Program-made: the position numbers and the translations under genes | Assembly (NCBI GenBank): GCA_964606325.1 | Contig: CAZSGE010000009.1 | Location: forward strand, 19,453 to 83,452 | Direction of reading: 5' to 3' | From: Berkiella sp964606325 | Lineage (GTDB): Bacteria > Pseudomonadota > Gammaproteobacteria > Berkiellales > Berkiellaceae | DNA: 64,000 nt | Shown: one piece after another, positions 1 through 8,048 of the stretch | Numbering within the stretch: the first letter of the stretch is position 1 | How the letters are laid out: each line of letters starts with the position of its first letter | The notes under the pieces: model-generated | The model's database searches: none | Seen by the model: only the letters and a program-made list of their open reading frames with translations | What the model was told of the DNA's origin: nothing

Positions 1-1287
1 TCATCTCATTTTCATAATTCTTTTGTTTTGTTATATCTACTGCCATGCCGATAATTTGAATGATCTTTTTTTGCGTACAATGCACAGGCACTAATGTGGT
101 TGAGTAATAACCTGTGCTAGCTGGGAAGACGAGAGGATGTTCAACGTGTATCGATCTTCTTTTAGACACCGCCTAAGCGCACTTATCATCTGAGACCCTG
201 TAGCGCCAGGGAATAGATCTAGAATAGGCATTTTGCGGACTTCATCATTTGACAGGCCGATGCTTTTCTCACAAGTAGGATTGATCCGAGCAAACTGCAA
301 TTCATTGTTTGGCAAAACGTCGATAATAAAGAAGTTGTCTATGCTGTGTTCAAATATTTCATTAAATCGTTCATTATAGATCCACGAAGTTTTTTCTAAA
401 TTCTTTCTAAATGTAATGTCTTGTTTGGCTACCCAAAGGCGTATTATTTTATCGTTTTCTATTTCGTAAAAGGTATTATTTAAAAACCATAGATCATTGC
501 CAAAGCTGTCTTTTTCATGTGATTCAACATTAAGGCCTCTGAAGTTATGTTCGATGTAAAATTTCAGCATCATCCGATTAGTAGAATTATCGGGCAAGCG
601 CTGGGCTACTGTTTGCTTATCTATTAAATCACTTTTTGATACATGATAAGTTTTTTCATACACCGAGTTACAATCCTTAACTACGCTATTCAATAGCTTT
701 TGAGTGATTTCATCATATGGTAAAGATGTTGGTATAGGTTGCTTTGGCTCCAAAACAATAATTGGCCCTAAGGGATCGACGGAAAAATTACTCCTTTCTT
801 TTGCTTGTTTATATCTTTTTAGTAATTCAACGTCGCTCAAAAAGGTATTTAGGGTGCTATTGTCATTTAATGCTACAACTTCCTTAGAATCAAATATCAT
901 CGCTTTGTGGCTAAAAAAGTGATCAAAAAGTGATTGCATAGTGACAATGCCAACATATGCTTGATTTTCATTGATTAACACAAAACCATCTACTTTACTC
1001 GAAATGATATCCTCAACTGCCGGAAGCAAACATAAAGATGCATGAACTTTTTTGGCAGATAGCATGATTAAATTCTTGCACAGCGTGTTTTTAAAACATA
1101 TGTTATGAGTAAAGGCAAAATTGAGGTGATTTGCGGTTAAAAATCCAACAAGTTTATTATTTTCTTCAATAATTACAGATGGAATGGGTTTTTCTTTATC
1201 AATTTGATTTAAAAGTTCAGGTACAGAAGTATCGCCATTACATACAATAATATTTTTGTCGCAAATTTCTGATAGTTTACTGTACAT
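1..1287 (-). pseudogene. CBS-PAS sensory protein, frameshifted, partial at left edge
   Basis: The intact frame runs from ATG at 1287 to a TAG at 91-93 (398 aa). Residues 1-120 look like a CBS pair, residues about 190-300 a PAS/PAC unit with a WVAKQDIT-type end, and residues about 305 onward a second PAS. The second PAS breaks off abnormally. Another frame, open from about position 165 to position 1, continues it convincingly with YYSTTLVPVHC and then IIGMAVDIT, a typical PAC ending. One missing T in the run at 160-163 would restore the frame. The full gene would run off the window, probably into an output domain such as a kinase or GGDEF (inference). It is a recent pseudogene or a base-call error; the call is good on domains and unsure on inactivation. 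Confidence 0.7.
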
Positions 1288-1557
1288 ATTAAACTGCCTG
1301 GTTTTGTGTCAACCTATATGTTGGTACATCAACAGCTGTTTTGTTTTATTAATTTACTGATTAGACCTGGCATAAAACCTTATAGTTCAAGATTTGAATT
1401 TATACACGCAACCGACAGTACATCATGAGTAGTCTGGAGGTAGGTCAGGATCCGCCCTTTATCCCCTGATTTTGTCAGAATATCTGAATTTGATAGATTC
1501 TATTGTCATAAAAAAGTATTTTAACTGCTTATATATTTAATTTCGGGGGAAGTTAAG

Positions 1558-2865
1558 ATGGCTCTCAATACTTTTAACATAGAATTATCCACATTAGAAA
1601 CGGCAGCATTGGCTGGCAATTTCGATGCAGTGAAACGCTTGGTCGCAATGAGTGACAAGGCTCCTCAGATTTCAGGTGCTACTTTATTCAAACTATTAGA
1701 TGGTACCGCTACAACACTCACATCATTTGATGTCCGCAAAAACGCAGATATTGCTGCTTACTTGATGGAAAATGGCGAATGGAATTCATATGAACTAGAA
1801 AAAGCCTTTCAATCGGCTGGAACAACTAAATCCTTTGTGCAATGGATTTTAGAGCAAAAGAAATCCTTCCATAATATCTCAGTAATTGAAACTTTAATTC
1901 GTGATGCTTATATTGTTGATGAACTTCGTGCGGCAGTAAAAGCAAATGACTTAGAAACCTTTACTCTAAAGTTTAAACACTATTCACAAAAACCGAGTTT
2001 CGCTGCGAAGATACTGGATAATTTGCCTGTAAAAACAAATAACGCTCTTAGAAGAAAATTACGCAAAAATGGTATTGAAGGTTTGAGTCAATATTTATCG
2101 CCACTACAATCAGATAATATGTCATTATTGCTTTCGAATCTCATATTTTTTGTTGAAGTTACCAATGTTGCGATGTTGGCTAAACTAGTTGAACATGGGG
2201 TAGACCTCAAACTTTTTGAGCAACATGTTGGTTTTCCTATTGAACAATGGTGTAAAGACAACAATTGTGAGGATTTATTGCAGATATCGGATGTTAAAGA
2301 AAGAATTGAGACTCATCAAATAAGCCGTCTTTTTATTACACAATCGGCAAGTTTTACACCAGAGCAAGAATCCATGGTATTAGGATATGTGGAAAAACAT
2401 GGTGTTACAGCATTGCAGCGTGCCTTTGATGGCTCAGCAGCTAAACATAACGACAATCAGCTGTATAATTTTCTTGCAATGGGCAATGTACCGAAAATAT
2501 TATCGCTTCCTGGTGTTTTGCCAACGGATATCAAAGCTAAGTCCTTAAACACCTTAATTGTTGATTGTGCAAAACTTGGTCTAACCGATTGTGTTGATAT
2601 TTTAATAGCGCATGCTAAACGCTATTGTCCTAGCGCGTTACGTTTTTCAGGTTTAGATATTGGTGCCTTACAAACAATGAACAAAGGTATGGCACAAAAA
2701 CTACAGCATGCTTTTGAGCCACCTATGCCTGCACAGTCACTGATGTGGAGAGGACTTTCTTACATCATGAATACAGTTGTTAATCAGGAAGGGTTAGATG
2801 ATTTAGTAGACGAGTCGATTCCAGAAGATGCTCAGTTTACTTTAAACTACAAATTAATGCTTTAG
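1558..2865 (+). CDS. Ankyrin-like repeat protein, function unknown
   Basis: The product is 435 aa, soluble, with no signal peptide or membrane segment. The N-terminus (TLETAALAGNFDAVKRLV) matches the helix-turn-helix of an ankyrin repeat. Weaker ankyrin-like units occur near residues 60-110, 205-245 (MLAKLVEHGVDL) and 340-365 (GLTDCVDILIAHA). The repeats are too degenerate to count exactly. A strong ribosome site (GGGGGAAG) stands seven bases before the ATG. The gene is monocistronic, divergent from the CBS-PAS gene and convergent with the GNAT gene. In intracellular relatives such proteins are often secreted effectors; that role is inferred, and no secretion signal can be proved here. Confidence 0.65.
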   Translation: MALNTFNIELSTLETAALAGNFDAVKRLVAMSDKAPQISGATLFKLLDGTATTLTSFDVRKNADIAAYLMENGEWNSYELEKAFQSAGTTKSFVQWILEQKKSFHNISVIETLIRDAYIVDELRAAVKANDLETFTLKFKHYSQKPSFAAKILDNLPVKTNNALRRKLRKNGIEGLSQYLSPLQSDNMSLLLSNLIFFVEVTNVAMLAKLVEHGVDLKLFEQHVGFPIEQWCKDNNCEDLLQISDVKERIETHQISRLFITQSASFTPEQESMVLGYVEKHGVTALQRAFDGSAAKHNDNQLYNFLAMGNVPKILSLPGVLPTDIKAKSLNTLIVDCAKLGLTDCVDILIAHAKRYCPSALRFSGLDIGALQTMNKGMAQKLQHAFEPPMPAQSLMWRGLSYIMNTVVNQEGLDDLVDESIPEDAQFTLNYKLML

Positions 2866-2883
2866 TTAAATCAAAAGTTTAAA

Positions 2884-2919
2884 ACGTGGATTATTGAAAC
2901 TAACATCAATAATCCACGT
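2884..2919. terminator. Hairpin terminator between convergent genes
   Basis: A perfect 14-bp stem (2884-2897 with 2906-2919) closes an 8-base loop. Read leftwards it is followed by a T-rich tract (complement of 2870-2883), so it best terminates the minus-strand GNAT gene. It may also slow transcription from the ankyrin-like gene. Confidence 0.7.
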
Positions 2920-2926
2920 CTTAGCG

Positions 2927-3982
2927 CTAAATATTCTTGCGCCTAGACAAAACAGCATTATCTTGCGTATTACTCAAAGAACCAGCATCAGATTTGACTG
3001 GCCTCAAAGATTGTGTTGCCATCCATTGGTTTAACATTTCCTTTTTGTGTGGAAGAGGGCGGCTGATTCTTAATAAACTATCTAGCTTATCTTTATCAAA
3101 ACTTGGACAGGTTAATTTCATCTTTTCTAGAAATAGTGCGTATGACTCACTATCAGAAAATCTTAAGCGATATTTACTATTGATAATTTTAAAGCCTTGC
3201 CCAGGATAAAACGTTTCGCCTTCAATCGATGAGAGCAAAGCGATTTCTTTGCATTGATAGTGAAGCGCAATGAATATAGCACTATGCAGTAAGATTGAAC
3301 CAAAGTGCTTTCCTTTAAATTCAGCATTCACGCCCAATTGTTCAATTTCACAGTTTTTTGTTTCCAAATTAATGGTGAAATATATTGCTGCTTGAATGCC
3401 CTTTTCTGGCACTTCTAGGGTTAAACAACGTTCAATGACATTCTTGTTCTTTACGCGGAGATGTCCATTTTTCATGTCAGGATGTTCACCCCAACGAAAA
3501 ATGGGTAGTTGTTTAACAGCTTGGTAGATTCGTTGTCTGAAGGTAAGTGGGACATTCGGTGCTTGAAAGAATGGTGGGCGCTCTCCTTGGTATCCGCGCA
3601 CAATAACAGAACCAGTGCTATGCACATGCGCTAAAAAGCCCCCAAGTTCACGTGCTAAAAAGTACTCGCGGGGGATAATATGCCGACCGTGAGCCTTGTG
3701 GTTGCCATCTTTTGATGCTTTATCAGGTTTTGAACTTTGCAATAAATGATTGAAAAAGAAATACTTGTCGTTATATAACTTATAGAAATTAATATTATTT
3801 AGAGAATATGTGTCTAATATATTTGAATAATTTTTAGATGTTTGAAAAGGGATGAAGTAATTATTAATGAAGATATTTTCGTTGAGCAAAGGTTTTATGT
3901 TTATAAAATCATATTTGAATTTATCGCTATTATAATTATTTATGTAGCGTTTGATTATGTCCAAAATCTCTTGATTCATCAT
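2927..3982 (-). CDS. GNAT-family acetyltransferase domain protein
   Basis: The product is 351 aa. Residues about 190-270 resemble a GNAT N-acetyltransferase core: a strand ending in EQLGVNAEF, then the acetyl-CoA loop (FKGKHFGSILL), a following helix, and a FYPGQGFKII segment like the family's C-terminal 'YxxxGF' element. The N-terminal 110 residues are rich in Asn, Tyr and Phe and match nothing I recognise. The C-terminal 70 residues are basic and low in structure. The substrate is unknown. It is longer than a typical GNAT (about 150-180 aa), so it may be a dedicated protein- or peptide-modifying enzyme (inference). Confidence 0.6.
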   Translation of the reverse strand: MMNQEILDIIKRYINNYNSDKFKYDFINIKPLLNENIFINNYFIPFQTSKNYSNILDTYSLNNINFYKLYNDKYFFFNHLLQSSKPDKASKDGNHKAHGRHIIPREYFLARELGGFLAHVHSTGSVIVRGYQGERPPFFQAPNVPLTFRQRIYQAVKQLPIFRWGEHPDMKNGHLRVKNKNVIERCLTLEVPEKGIQAAIYFTINLETKNCEIEQLGVNAEFKGKHFGSILLHSAIFIALHYQCKEIALLSSIEGETFYPGQGFKIINSKYRLRFSDSESYALFLEKMKLTCPSFDKDKLDSLLRISRPLPHKKEMLNQWMATQSLRPVKSDAGSLSNTQDNAVLSRRKNI

Positions 3983-4084
3983 TTTACTTTCTCACCCAAA
4001 AGAACGAGGCAATTTTAACAAGCAATCACCTAACTTTCAAATGAGAATGGGTGTGGTTACAATGTTTTAATCTCACTAGCTACA

Positions 4085-4273
4085 CTAGTGGGTTTTTATA
4101 AAGTTTTTTAATTTCTTATAAACTATCCCATGCAAATTAAATAAATAGGCAATACTCGCAGTTACAATCATCGTGATTTTGAGTTTTTCGGCATATAGCT
4201 CATTAGGTATAATAGAATCCATTAACACCCATGATAGCACCCACGTAAAAGCGACTCTTTCTAACACCGTCAT
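4085..4273 (-). CDS. Small two-helix membrane protein, candidate immunity protein
   Basis: The product is 62 aa with two hydrophobic stretches (about residues 7-22 and 32-49) and a basic C-terminus (YKKLKNFIKTH). It lies 88 bases downstream of the double-glycine bacteriocin-like gene on the same strand, where immunity proteins are commonly encoded. Class II bacteriocin immunity proteins are often short membrane or basic proteins, so the role is suggested by context and shape only. No homology is recognised. Confidence 0.5.
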   Translation of the reverse strand: MTVLERVAFTWVLSWVLMDSIIPNELYAEKLKITMIVTASIAYLFNLHGIVYKKLKNFIKTH

Positions 4274-4361
4274 GATTTTCTTCCTTCTTCGCTAATGTCC
4301 TTCAAAGACTATTTTAATTAGGGTGTAATAGCTTCGAAGGACAAGCCGATATTCAACTGAT

Positions 4362-4562
4362 TTACTGTTGTGGTGATGGCGTATACAGATCAACCAATTT
4401 ATCTACGCCTTCTGCGCCCACTAAAGCACTTGCCGCAATTCCTAAGCCCACGGGGCCACCGGTGATAAAGCCTGCGGCCAAGCCAAAAATCACGGTGCCT
4501 AATTTGCCGATATGAAATCCGCCACTCACTTGATTTACTTCATTTCCACTTAAAACTTTCAT
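4362..4562 (-). CDS. Double-glycine-leader bacteriocin-like peptide precursor
   Basis: The product is 66 aa. The first 15 residues, MKVLSGNEVNQVSGG, are a textbook double-glycine leader (ELS-type start, hydrophobics at the expected spacing, GG before the cut). Such leaders are removed during export by C39-peptidase ABC transporters. The predicted 51-residue mature peptide is rich in Gly, Ala and hydrophobics with GxxxG-like spacing (GFITGGPVGLG), typical of membrane-acting bacteriocins and microcins. Its ATG overlaps the stop of the upstream gene (ATGA, 4559-4562) and is preceded by a TGGAG site, suggesting translational coupling. No C39 exporter is visible in the window. Confidence 0.7.
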   Translation of the reverse strand: MKVLSGNEVNQVSGGFHIGKLGTVIFGLAAGFITGGPVGLGIAASALVGAEGVDKLVDLYTPSPQQ

Positions 4563-5059
4563 GTGATCTCCATTTGATTTTTTATACCATTATCAATAAC
4601 CTCATCAAAACTTTTCCTGCGTTCTCTTTTGATAAAGCAATGCAAGAAATTGAAAATGGATTGCCGTGCTGCCTTTTTAGGCAACAAATTAATCAACAAC
4701 GGTCGCCTTACAGGTGTATGCCCATAGGATGCAGGGTGTATTTTTTTTATTTCAGATACACCCAGCCGTGGTTGTTGAATAATTCCCATCGCTTCTAAAT
4801 GCTGACATGCGCGAAGAATGCGTTTAGGTTTTTTACCCAGCAGTTTCGCGAATTGAAAGAGAGAATATTGACTGGTGAAATCAGGATTTTGCGCAGCTAA
4901 AGCGGCCAAAGTAATCCACACTAATTTTTCCACATCACTTAAGCCTGGAAAATTCAGCACGAATTTTATTTCTGGTTGCGACATTGCAAAGCAAGGTTTA
5001 GATAGTCGCGACATATTCTCGCGCACAGATAAAACCTCGATCATGGTACTACCCGCCAA
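4559..5059 (-). CDS. Winged-helix-like protein of the bacteriocin cassette
   Basis: The product is 166 aa. Residues about 35-95 fit a helix-turn-helix/winged-helix layout (LSDVEKLVWITLAALAAQ, then YSLFQFAKLLGKKPKRILRACQHLEAMGIIQQP), like MarR-type or replication-protein wHTH domains. The C-terminus is basic. Its stop overlaps the bacteriocin-like start by four bases, so the two are probably co-transcribed and coupled. It is likely the cassette's regulator (inference). Other in-frame starts are the Met at residue 6 and those further in, and I cannot settle which is used. Confidence 0.5.
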   Translation of the reverse strand: MAGSTMIEVLSVRENMSRLSKPCFAMSQPEIKFVLNFPGLSDVEKLVWITLAALAAQNPDFTSQYSLFQFAKLLGKKPKRILRACQHLEAMGIIQQPRLGVSEIKKIHPASYGHTPVRRPLLINLLPKKAARQSIFNFLHCFIKRERRKSFDEVIDNGIKNQMEIT

Positions 5060-5246
5060 TATTTGTTAGGTGTTAAACAAAAATATCAATTCTTAATGCG
5101 ATTAAGCATCAGCTTGAGTAAATATTTTGTTTAAAATACAAAGATTTAGCAGATTGTAGCCAATCGAGCTTTTTAACTGAGAACGGATGTAATAGAATGC
5201 ACGAAGCCATGGGCATAAACTCCTTATACAGTTTTGCTTGTGGTTA

Positions 5247-5280
5247 GCGCTATGTAAGTGTTACAGCACTTGCGTAGCGC
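5247..5280. repeat. 14-bp-stem hairpin
   Basis: GCGCTATGTAAGTG (5247-5260) pairs over its full length with 5267-5280, with two G-T wobbles, around the loop TTACAG. There is no T-tract on either side, so it is a REP-like or structured-RNA element rather than a classical terminator. Confidence 0.6.
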
Positions 5281-5344
5281 GACTTGTGTAAGATACCAAA
5301 AAAGAAATTGTGTTGTAAATACCCAGGTTTAATTAAGAATTTTG

Positions 5345-5425
5345 TTTTTGATAAAATCCATCTCAGCGCTAAGAGTCTCTTTTTGCGCTCCTACTTGAAC
5401 TTTCAAGGGTATTATAAGGGAAGAC
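5345..5425 (-). repeat. Palindromic repeat, copy C (inverted)
   Basis: Read on the minus strand, this stretch begins TCTTCCCTTATAATACCCTT and ends GAGATGGATTTTATCAAAAA. The first part matches copy B (5861-5940) and the last part matches copy A (6017-6086). With copy A it forms inverted repeats flanking the DUF559 gene. Confidence 0.55.
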
Positions 5426-5443
5426 TTTTGGTTACGGCGCTAC

Positions 5444-5824
5444 TTAAGAGTCCTTTATTTTTAAATAATTCTCAATATATTCATAGATAGTATGAAGAAC
5501 ACTTTCAACTGAGCTGCGTACTTGTTGATTATCAAATCTTAAAACGCTCAATCCTAATTCACGAAGGTAAGTGTCACGTGATAAATCTTGTTCAATCGCT
5601 TCTGGCTCATAGTGTTGTGATCCATCAACCTCAAGCACAAGTTTGACTGAAGGAGCGAAAAAATCAACTATATATTTCCCTATTACTTTTTGCCTATAGA
5701 ATGGAACGCTGAGTATTTGTTTATTTCTAATTAGAAGCCAAAGATGTAATTCAGTGGGGGTAAGTTGTTTACGTAATTCGCGGGCATAAGGAATTAAGTT
5801 TTTATTATATTTAAGAAATCCCAT
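5444..5824 (-). CDS. DUF559 endonuclease-like protein
   Basis: The product is 126 aa when started at the ATG at 5824. It has the DUF559 pattern: an N-terminal LRKQLTPTELHLW helix, then FYRQKVIGKYIVDFFAPSVKLVLEVDGSQH, then RDTYLRELGLSVLRF. The D..E.D residues fit the PD-(D/E)XK/Vsr-type nuclease fold (family knowledge). The frame stays open upstream to 6016, but that extension runs through palindromic repeats and reads as low-quality protein, so the inner start is preferred. Genes of this family are often single, mobile-looking cargo of unknown biological role. Confidence 0.75.
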   Translation of the reverse strand: MGFLKYNKNLIPYARELRKQLTPTELHLWLLIRNKQILSVPFYRQKVIGKYIVDFFAPSVKLVLEVDGSQHYEPEAIEQDLSRDTYLRELGLSVLRFDNQQVRSSVESVLHTIYEYIENYLKIKDS

Positions 5825-5860
5825 TTTAACTTTCCTTGTAGGTTGTTTTGCGACAATAAT

Positions 5861-5940
5861 TTCTTCCCTTGTAATACCCTGTACGCGAGAGAAGAGGCGT
5901 GCTTTAACATGCAGAGATAGCTTTTCAGGAATAATATAAT
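5861..5940 (+). repeat. Palindromic repeat, copy B
   Basis: The sequence TTCTTCCCTTGTAATACCCT, then a GAAGAGGCGTGCTTTAACATG block, then GCAGAGATAGC matches copy A with an internal replacement of the first hairpin loop. It overlaps the extended open frame of the DUF559 gene. Confidence 0.55.
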
Positions 5941-6016
5941 CCAGAAAGAAATCCCTCTGCGCTACGCGCGTCTCCCTTTTACAAAGGGAGAGCAGAATAG
6001 GTCGCGCAGCGACCAA

Positions 6017-6086
6017 TATTTCTTCCCTTGTAAAGGGAAGAGGCGTGCTTTAGCACGCAGAGATGGATTTTATCAAAAAATATTCT
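6017..6086 (+). repeat. Palindromic repeat, copy A
   Basis: It consists of two adjacent perfect hairpins (stems CTTCCCTT and GCGTGC) followed by GAGATGGATTTTATCAAAAA, which is repeated in inverted orientation at 5343-5363. Confidence 0.6.
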
Positions 6087-6238
6087 AGCTGTTAAAGTCT
6101 CTGTAATATGCATTTATGCATAATTCCTAAGTAATTTATTGCATTTTATAAACATGCATATCATTATATTTTTACTTTACTCTTAAACAAGATCAGATTA
6201 AATTACGCCAATCTTGATCAGCACAAGTAGTAAATCAA

Positions 6239-7201
6239 GTGAGATCAAATTTTGATACGCCATGGAAGTTGGTGTTAGAAAGATATTTTAAAGATCTGGT
6301 AGATTTTTTGTTGCCTCATATTTCTAGTGAAATTGATTGGACTAAGCCACATCAATTTTTAGATAAAGAATTATTATCTATCCAAAAAAATACCAAAGTA
6401 GGAAACAAACTTTCAGATAAGCTCATTAAGGTCTATACCAAGCGTGGCGAAGAAGCTTGGGTGATTGTGCATGTCGAGGTACAGGGCTCTAAAGAACTCA
6501 AGTTTGCAGAGAGAATGTGGCAATATTACTACCGAATTTACGATAAATATCAAAAGCCTTTGATGAGTGTGGCAATATTAACTGATGAGAATCAGCAATG
6601 GAGGCCAGGTAGCTATGAAAGACAACTATGGGGTTGTCATTTGTATTTAGAGTACCCAATAATAAAATTAATCGATTTTATAACGAAAGTAGAAAACTTA
6701 GAGTATAGTCATAATCCAATTGCTAAAGTGATTCAAGCTCACTTGGCAGCATTGAGAACGCGTGGTGACGTTAATCTTAGGCTGGAAAACAAACTTAACT
6801 TAGTAAAAAAATTGTATCCCTTAGGATATACTAAAGATGATATAAGAACCTTATATGCCTTTATTGATTATGCGCTGACTTTGCCAATAGCAATTGAGAA
6901 AGAATTTATTGAAAAAATGATAATGTATGAAGAAGAGGTTGGTATGCAATTTGTCACTAACGCTGAGCGATTTGGAAGAGAAGATGGTATTCGCTTGGGA
7001 AGAGAAGATGGTGGGCGCAATATTCTTAAAGTACTGTTACAGCAAAAGTTCGGCCAGCTTCATACTGAAATACTTGAGCTTGTTGAAAAAGCCAATTTAG
7101 AACAGCTTGAAAATATGTCAAAGGTGTTTTTAGTTGCTAACAATGAAGAAGAATTGCTTCATCAATTGCAAGCTATTTGTTCACTAGAACCTAGTGTTTG
7201 A
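6239..7201 (+). CDS. Rpn family recombination-promoting nuclease/putative transposase
   Basis: The product is 320 aa. The N-terminal two thirds have the YhgA/Rpn PD-(D/E)XK pattern: NFDTPWKLVLERYFKDLVDFLLP, an early D for the active site, then VIVHVEVQGSKELKFAERMWQYYYRI carrying the E-x-Q element. The C-terminus (after FGREDGIRLGREDGGRN, a short G-R-E-D duplication) has the helical tail usual in these proteins. E. coli Rpn proteins promote RecA-independent recombination and have nuclease activity (family knowledge). The start is a GTG with a weak ribosome site. It lies next to palindromic repeats and a DUF559 gene, consistent with mobile cargo. Confidence 0.75.
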   Translation: MRSNFDTPWKLVLERYFKDLVDFLLPHISSEIDWTKPHQFLDKELLSIQKNTKVGNKLSDKLIKVYTKRGEEAWVIVHVEVQGSKELKFAERMWQYYYRIYDKYQKPLMSVAILTDENQQWRPGSYERQLWGCHLYLEYPIIKLIDFITKVENLEYSHNPIAKVIQAHLAALRTRGDVNLRLENKLNLVKKLYPLGYTKDDIRTLYAFIDYALTLPIAIEKEFIEKMIMYEEEVGMQFVTNAERFGREDGIRLGREDGGRNILKVLLQQKFGQLHTEILELVEKANLEQLENMSKVFLVANNEEELLHQLQAICSLEPSV

Positions 7202-7219
7202 ATGTAAATTATAATGAGC

Positions 7220-7909
7220 TCAAGTGTTCGTTTTTTGGTTAAAAGCTGATGCTGCAACAACAACTGCAAGCACAATAGGCAATAACAATGCCCCAAATCC
7301 AAATTTCACTTGCAATAATGCGCCACAACCACAACCGATGATAAACCCAAAAAGACTGGCAAAAACCAATTTAATTTGCGATTTTGCTAATTCCCTTTCT
7401 TGTGCGCCACCTTGATGCCAACCTGCCAGAAGCGCAAGATCTATGGTCATTTGGGTTACATTATTTGTCATTGCAACAGTGGACGGCGCTTTTTTAAGAT
7501 TCATTTTAATCGCTGCGCTTTGGGTTGCCATCGCGCTAACAGCTAACATGCCTGTGAGCACTGCCAGGGTGCTATCATAATTCACAAAAGGCCCAAAGAT
7601 TAGGCCTAGGGTTAATGAACTCATTAATATTATTACTTGGAGTATTAACAAAGGAATCATAGGAGAAAACCCTTTTTTTTCAATTTTTCCTCCCATCATG
7701 GTTACTAGCGCAAGCACTAACATGAAAACAGGAACAGACAGCAAAGGACCAGTGCTACTAAATTGACCCGTCACTAAATGCGCGCCCAGAATAACGATAT
7801 TACCCGTAATATGCGCTGCGAAAAGGCCACCCAGCCCGAGAAAGCCGATAACATCCACTGCACCAGCGGCGATGCTTAAGAGCCAAAGTTGAATAATAGA
7901 ACGTGTCAT
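7220..7909 (-). CDS. DUF1275 (YoaK-like) inner-membrane protein
   Basis: The product is 229 aa with about six hydrophobic helices. The N-terminal motif AAGAVDVIGFLGLGGLFAAHITGNIVILG is the DUF1275 signature (family knowledge: membrane proteins of unknown transport role). It stands alone, convergent with the Rpn-family gene. An AAAGG ribosome site precedes the ATG. Confidence 0.85.
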   Translation of the reverse strand: MTRSIIQLWLLSIAAGAVDVIGFLGLGGLFAAHITGNIVILGAHLVTGQFSSTGPLLSVPVFMLVLALVTMMGGKIEKKGFSPMIPLLILQVIILMSSLTLGLIFGPFVNYDSTLAVLTGMLAVSAMATQSAAIKMNLKKAPSTVAMTNNVTQMTIDLALLAGWHQGGAQERELAKSQIKLVFASLFGFIIGCGCGALLQVKFGFGALLLPIVLAVVVAASAFNQKTNT

Positions 7910-8048
7910 GAGGGAGTGCCTTTTAAAATATCTCTTTATATCGGCTTAAAAAGATAGTTACGCATCCTTAAAATATATACAGCATAAGATATGCGTCCGT
8001 GCTTTGCTGGTAGGACAGTGGGGGTATCTGATATGTATTTGGAAAGAT

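Larger units (their letters stand above)
5060..5443. other. Intergenic region with hairpins and a repeat copy
   Basis: This 384-base gap holds no gene I can support. It contains the strong hairpin at 5247-5280 and an inverted copy of the palindromic repeat (5345-5425) that also lies on the far side of the DUF559 gene. Promoters for the leftward bacteriocin cassette should lie near 5060-5150, where the sequence is AT-rich. Confidence 0.6.
5825..6238. other. Gene-free stretch packed with palindromes
   Basis: This holds at least four perfect inverted repeats besides repeat copies A and B: TCTCCCTTT/AAAGGGAGA (about 5971-5991), GGTCGC/GCGACC (6000-6014), CTTCCCTT/AAGGGAAG (6022-6040) and GCGTGC/GCACGC (6043-6058). 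From 6087 to 6238 I see only AT-rich sequence that should carry the promoter of the Rpn-family gene. Confidence 0.6.

Noticed and set aside
5825..6016. N-terminal extension of the DUF559 frame
   Set aside because: It runs through palindromic repeats and reads as arbitrary sequence; the ATG at 5824 gives the normal family length.
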